Of a DNA stretch of 64,000 nucleotides, positions 60,879 to 64,000 are shown piece by piece. The first letter of the stretch is position 1, and every line of letters starts with the position of its first letter. Position numbers and translations under genes: made by a program. The notes beneath the pieces were generated by a model that saw only the letters and a program-made list of their open reading frames with translations, ran no database searches and was not told the DNA's origin. This stretch comes from Mucilaginibacter lappiensis (GTDB lineage: Bacteria > Bacteroidota > Bacteroidia > Sphingobacteriales > Sphingobacteriaceae), in the NCBI RefSeq assembly GCF_900155965.1, contig NZ_FTMG01000001.1, forward strand, positions 372,001-436,000, read 5' to 3'.

Positions 60879-62174
60879 ATGAAGAAGAACACCAATACTA
60901 ACCCGGGAAAAAAAAGTATTTGGAAATGGTTAACGGTATTGGGCCCTGGCCTGACTACCGGAGCAGCCGATGACGACCCGTTCGGCATTGCTACCTATTC
61001 GCAAACAGGTGCACAGTTTGGCTATGGACAACTGTGGACGGCGCTATATATGCTGCCTTTTATGACGGCGGTACAGGAAGCCTGTGCCCGTATTGGGCTC
61101 GTGACCGGAAAAGGTATCGCGGCAGTGGTAAAGGACAACTATAACCGCACTGTACTGTATGGCGTGGTCGGGCTGGTCGTTATCGCCAACACGATTAACA
61201 TTGGAGCAGACATTGGCGCTATGGCTTCAGCCGCCCAATTATTAATTCCCATACCATTTACGGTACTGACACTATCATTCACGGCACTTATCCTGTTACT
61301 GGAAATATTTACCAATTATAAGGTATATTCCCGGATCCTCAAGTGGCTTGCGCTGACACTGCTATCCTATCCGATTACCGTTTTTATTATTCACCAGGAC
61401 TGGCCAACCGTACTGAAAGCTACGGTAACGCCGCATTTTGAATTTAACTTCGCTTTTTTATTCATCATTACCGGCGTATTCGGCACAACAATTACCCCTT
61501 ATATGTTTTTTTGGGAGGCTTCGCAGGAAGTAGAGGAAGAAAGGGAAAAGGGACTGCTCAGAAAAGGGAAGCCAGCTATTAGCTGGAGTCATATCCACAG
61601 AATGCGGAAAGACAATACCGCAGGCATGATTATTTCCGAATTTACCACATGGTGCATTCTTTTAGTGGGCGCTACCGTATTACATAATAGCGGCATAAAA
61701 GATCTTAAAACGGCTGCTGACGCCGCTAAGGCATTGGAACCTTTAGTGCATTCTTTTCCCAACGCGGGCTATTTGGCTAAACTGATCTTTTCGGTTGGTA
61801 TTATCGGCCTCGGTCTCCTGGCTGTGCCTGTATTATCAGGATCAGCTGCTTACGCAGTTTCTGAGGCGGCAAACTGGAATGCCAGTCTTAATCTTAAGTT
61901 AAAAAGAGCACATGGGTTTTATGGCGTAATTACCATTGCCACCGTAATCGGGCTGATCATCAATTTCGTTGGGATCAATCCGGTAAAAGCCTTAGTTTTT
62001 ACTGCGGTACTCAATGGAGTTGCGGCTGTTCCGTTGTTATTTCTGATCGTTAAAATTACCGCCAGTGAAAAGATTATGGGAGAATATAAGAGCGGTTGGC
62101 TATCCAAGGCGCTGTTATGGATTACTTTTATAGTGATGGGTGCTGCTTCGGTCGCGCTTTTCTTTACTTTATAA
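60879..62174 (+). CDS. NRAMP-family divalent metal transporter, divergent clade
   Basis: 431 residues with 11 hydrophobic helices. The start GPGLTTGAADDDPFGIATYSQTGAQFGY is the NRAMP TM1 region, but the canonical DPGN metal motif is replaced by D33-P-F-G, and the TM6 MPH motif by TPYMFFWEASQ. This identifies a bacterial clade with other selectivity than Mn/Fe NRAMPs. It imports divalent cations with protons in classic members; here the ion is uncertain. A TolC-like gene follows 32 bp later, same strand. Confidence 0.88.
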   Translation: MKKNTNTNPGKKSIWKWLTVLGPGLTTGAADDDPFGIATYSQTGAQFGYGQLWTALYMLPFMTAVQEACARIGLVTGKGIAAVVKDNYNRTVLYGVVGLVVIANTINIGADIGAMASAAQLLIPIPFTVLTLSFTALILLLEIFTNYKVYSRILKWLALTLLSYPITVFIIHQDWPTVLKATVTPHFEFNFAFLFIITGVFGTTITPYMFFWEASQEVEEEREKGLLRKGKPAISWSHIHRMRKDNTAGMIISEFTTWCILLVGATVLHNSGIKDLKTAADAAKALEPLVHSFPNAGYLAKLIFSVGIIGLGLLAVPVLSGSAAYAVSEAANWNASLNLKLKRAHGFYGVITIATVIGLIINFVGINPVKALVFTAVLNGVAAVPLLFLIVKITASEKIMGEYKSGWLSKALLWITFIVMGAASVALFFTL

Positions 62175-62206
62175 TGTGAGATTTCATCATCTATTAAGCT
62201 TCGGTT

Positions 62207-63463
62207 ATGAAAATTAAATACTTCCTTGTGGTCATATGTTTGATGGTTAGCCAAATAGTTTGCGCACAAACTGATACGTTAAAAATTTCTTTTCAGCAAG
62301 CGGAGAGAACGTTTCTGGAAAACAACCTTGGCCTGATTGCAGAACGCTTCCATGTCGCGGCGGTCAGGGCTCTGATCGATCAGGCTAAGCTCTGGGACAA
62401 TCCCACTCTCGCTACGGATCAAAACCTATATGATAACACACATACTTTTTTTAATCATGCCCATGGCAATGGTGAAATTTATGCGGTACTGAGCCAGGTT
62501 TTTCTTACTGCCGGAAAACGAGGTAAAGAAATTCGAATGGCTCGTGATCAGGCAAGCCTGGAGGAGGCGCAATTTCGTGTCCTGATGCGAAACCTCCATT
62601 ACAATTTACAGCTGGACTTTGCGCAGCTGGCCACCTTAAACGAACAAGCCAAGGTGTTTCGTTATGAAATGACGGCTGGTGATAGCCTTGTCAAAGCTAT
62701 TGAGAACGCTTATAAAACTGATAAAACCAAAGAAAAAGATGTGATCCGTTTGAAGGCATTACTTTTTAGTGTGGAAAACGATCAGGTAGATAACAGCAGC
62801 CAGATCAATAACCTGGAAGCGGAACTCAAAAGCTTGCTTCGAACCAAATCCACTGTTTTTATTCTGCCATTGGTGAAAGTTATCCCGACTGAGGAAACGG
62901 AATTTAATATTCCTGAGCTGATCAGGAAGGCTCAGCAGAACCGCGCTGATTTTCAGGCGGCGCAGTATACCGTGGATTATGCCGCGGACAACCTGGCCTA
63001 TCAAAAATCTTTGGCGATCCCCAATGTAACGGTCGGTGTTGACTATGACCGGATCAATAGTTATGCGCCGAATTACCTGGGTCTGCAAATCGGTCTGCCG
63101 CTGCCCGTATTTAACCGGAATCAAGGTAATATCAAGTCAGCGCGTTATAACCTTGAAAGCCAGCAAAACCAAGTAAAAGACAATGAACTCCGCCTGGAAA
63201 ATGGCGTTATCGCCACCGTGCAGCAATACCAATTAAGCAAAGCACTGCTTGTCAATAAACATTTGGAATTCAACGAACAGTATGATCGTTTGTTCAAAAC
63301 TCTTTTAGTCAATTATAAAAGTGGGAAAACCGGATTAACCGATTTTGTAGATTTCTTTGATTCTTATAAAGACACCAAGTTAAAAATTCTCCAGCAACAA
63401 TTTAATTTGCAAAAGGCAATCGCGGATGTCAATTATACGGTCGGTACTACAGTCGTTAAATAG
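62207..63463 (+). CDS. TolC-family outer-membrane efflux protein
   Basis: 418 residues with signal peptide (KIKYFLVVICLMVSQIVCAQ). The pattern of two outer-membrane efflux repeats, NNLGLIAERFHVAAVRALIDQAKLWDNPTL and RADFQAAQYTVDYAADNLAYQKSLAIPNVTVGVDYDR, then LGLQIGLPLPVFNRNQGNIKSA, is typical for CusC/CzcC-like heavy-metal exporters. No inner-membrane RND or MFP gene follows within the window. Co-transcribed with the NRAMP gene, so a metal-linked role is likely. Confidence 0.9.
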   Translation: MKIKYFLVVICLMVSQIVCAQTDTLKISFQQAERTFLENNLGLIAERFHVAAVRALIDQAKLWDNPTLATDQNLYDNTHTFFNHAHGNGEIYAVLSQVFLTAGKRGKEIRMARDQASLEEAQFRVLMRNLHYNLQLDFAQLATLNEQAKVFRYEMTAGDSLVKAIENAYKTDKTKEKDVIRLKALLFSVENDQVDNSSQINNLEAELKSLLRTKSTVFILPLVKVIPTEETEFNIPELIRKAQQNRADFQAAQYTVDYAADNLAYQKSLAIPNVTVGVDYDRINSYAPNYLGLQIGLPLPVFNRNQGNIKSARYNLESQQNQVKDNELRLENGVIATVQQYQLSKALLVNKHLEFNEQYDRLFKTLLVNYKSGKTGLTDFVDFFDSYKDTKLKILQQQFNLQKAIADVNYTVGTTVVK

Positions 63464-63571
63464 CAGGTAGCTGTTCTAGCAAATCATCCGGATCTATGCT
63501 ACTTTTGGGGGACGGTACGACAGGAGGTATCAATGCGCCCTAAGATATGGAAAAATTGAACTCCAGGTTAA

Positions 63572-63931
63572 TTAGTCATTCGCTGCATCCGAAATAGATG
63601 TTAAAATATCCCGGATATCTACAGGCTTTCTGACCATGGAGAAACTGCCGAACTTCGCGGCGAACTGCTCCATTTGCGGAAACTCAGACACCAAAATAAT
63701 ATGCAGATCTTTTGATGCCGGATCTGACTTTAAACGGTGACATAATGCCGCGGCGTTGTCATTCTCCATGATGAAATCAATGATTAAAATGTATGGATCA
63801 ATCCCTGTGATCCGGGTAAATAAGTGTTCGTGATTTGCTATGGTCTGAACCTCAAAACCATTTGTCTCCAGCCCGGTCTTCAATTGTGTTAAAAGCTGCT
63901 CATCGGTTGAAACTGCCAATATCTTTTTCAT
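63572..63931 (-). CDS. Stand-alone receiver-domain protein
   Basis: 119 residues, one CheY-like receiver. Acceptor D52 in LIIDFIMENDN, Lys in MVRKPVDI. The acidic pair is D10-E11 in STDEQ. No output domain, so it probably relays phosphate between kinases, possibly for the orphan kinases of this island. Ends 36 bp before a gap that reaches the window end. Confidence 0.85.
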   Translation of the reverse strand: MKKILAVSTDEQLLTQLKTGLETNGFEVQTIANHEHLFTRITGIDPYILIIDFIMENDNAAALCHRLKSDPASKDLHIILVSEFPQMEQFAAKFGSFSMVRKPVDIRDILTSISDAAND

Positions 63932-64000
63932 CCTTTAATAACCTGATCCTGTTATTTTTGTTTAGGGAAATATTGTGTTAAAACATTTATTTAATTAGAA

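Noticed and set aside
1-64000. CRISPR arrays, rRNA, tRNA and transposase genes
   Set aside because: I looked for regular spaced repeats, tRNA T-arm patterns and transposase motifs and found none that I could support.

Overview
The window reads as chromosome of a Bacteroidota bacterium, most likely Sphingobacteriaceae (Mucilaginibacter or Pedobacter type). The grounds are an outer-membrane beta-barrel/TonB-type receptor beside a two-component system, LytTR/LytS regulators, a Bacteroides-expansion-type ECF sigma factor, -7 boxes of the form TAnnTTTG, A-rich rather than Shine-Dalgarno leaders, and a PRTRC cassette with DUF932. This is inference from gene families; no rRNA or tRNA was found to confirm it.

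Layout. 1-4.8 kb: redox and detoxification genes (SDR, nitroreductase, VOC/SnoaL fusion, alpha/beta hydrolase, Crp-type regulator, DinB). 4.8-9.5 kb: a response regulator/histidine kinase pair divergent from an outer-membrane receptor, with a TTTAAC repeat array between them. 9.9-18.6 kb: accessory region with an orphan ECF sigma factor, a small XRE regulator, a large PD-(D/E)XK nuclease-like protein, a translationally coupled membrane protein and TPR protein, small unknowns and a stand-alone Hsp70 ATPase. 18.6-21 kb: cupin, alpha/beta hydrolase and an AraC-MGMT (Ada-like) repair protein. 21.2-29.1 kb: a RiPP-type locus with a full-length LanB dehydratase, a LytTR/LytS pair, a 63-residue Ser/Thr-rich but cysteine-free candidate precursor and two paralogous helical proteins of unknown function. 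29.4-31 kb: stress genes (DUF2383, SDR). 31.7-37.1 kb: a minus-strand PRTRC operon (DUF932, E, C, an F-like protein, B, ThiF and small partners). 37.4-64 kb: a stress island with a beta/gamma-crystallin-like protein, an RsbQ hydrolase paired with a PAS histidine kinase, DUF2252, an iron permease, manganese catalase, DUF2383/DUF892 proteins, GH130, LigD, NRAMP and TolC proteins, and several signalling proteins.

The observations most worth following are: (1) the cysteine-free precursor next to a full LanB with no cyclase in view, suggesting a dehydrated but non-lanthionine product; (2) two copies (37.4 and 54.3 kb) of a ~125-135 nt element with an identical 19-mer, conserved loop sequences and compensatory changes in two stems, which I read as an undescribed structured RNA or DNA element; (3) an RsbQ hydrolase feeding a PAS histidine kinase instead of a PP2C phosphatase; (4) the XRE/nuclease/TPR/Hsp70 accessory block; (5) the compact PRTRC cassette, whose function is unknown in general.

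All family assignments come from reading motifs by eye. No database search was run.
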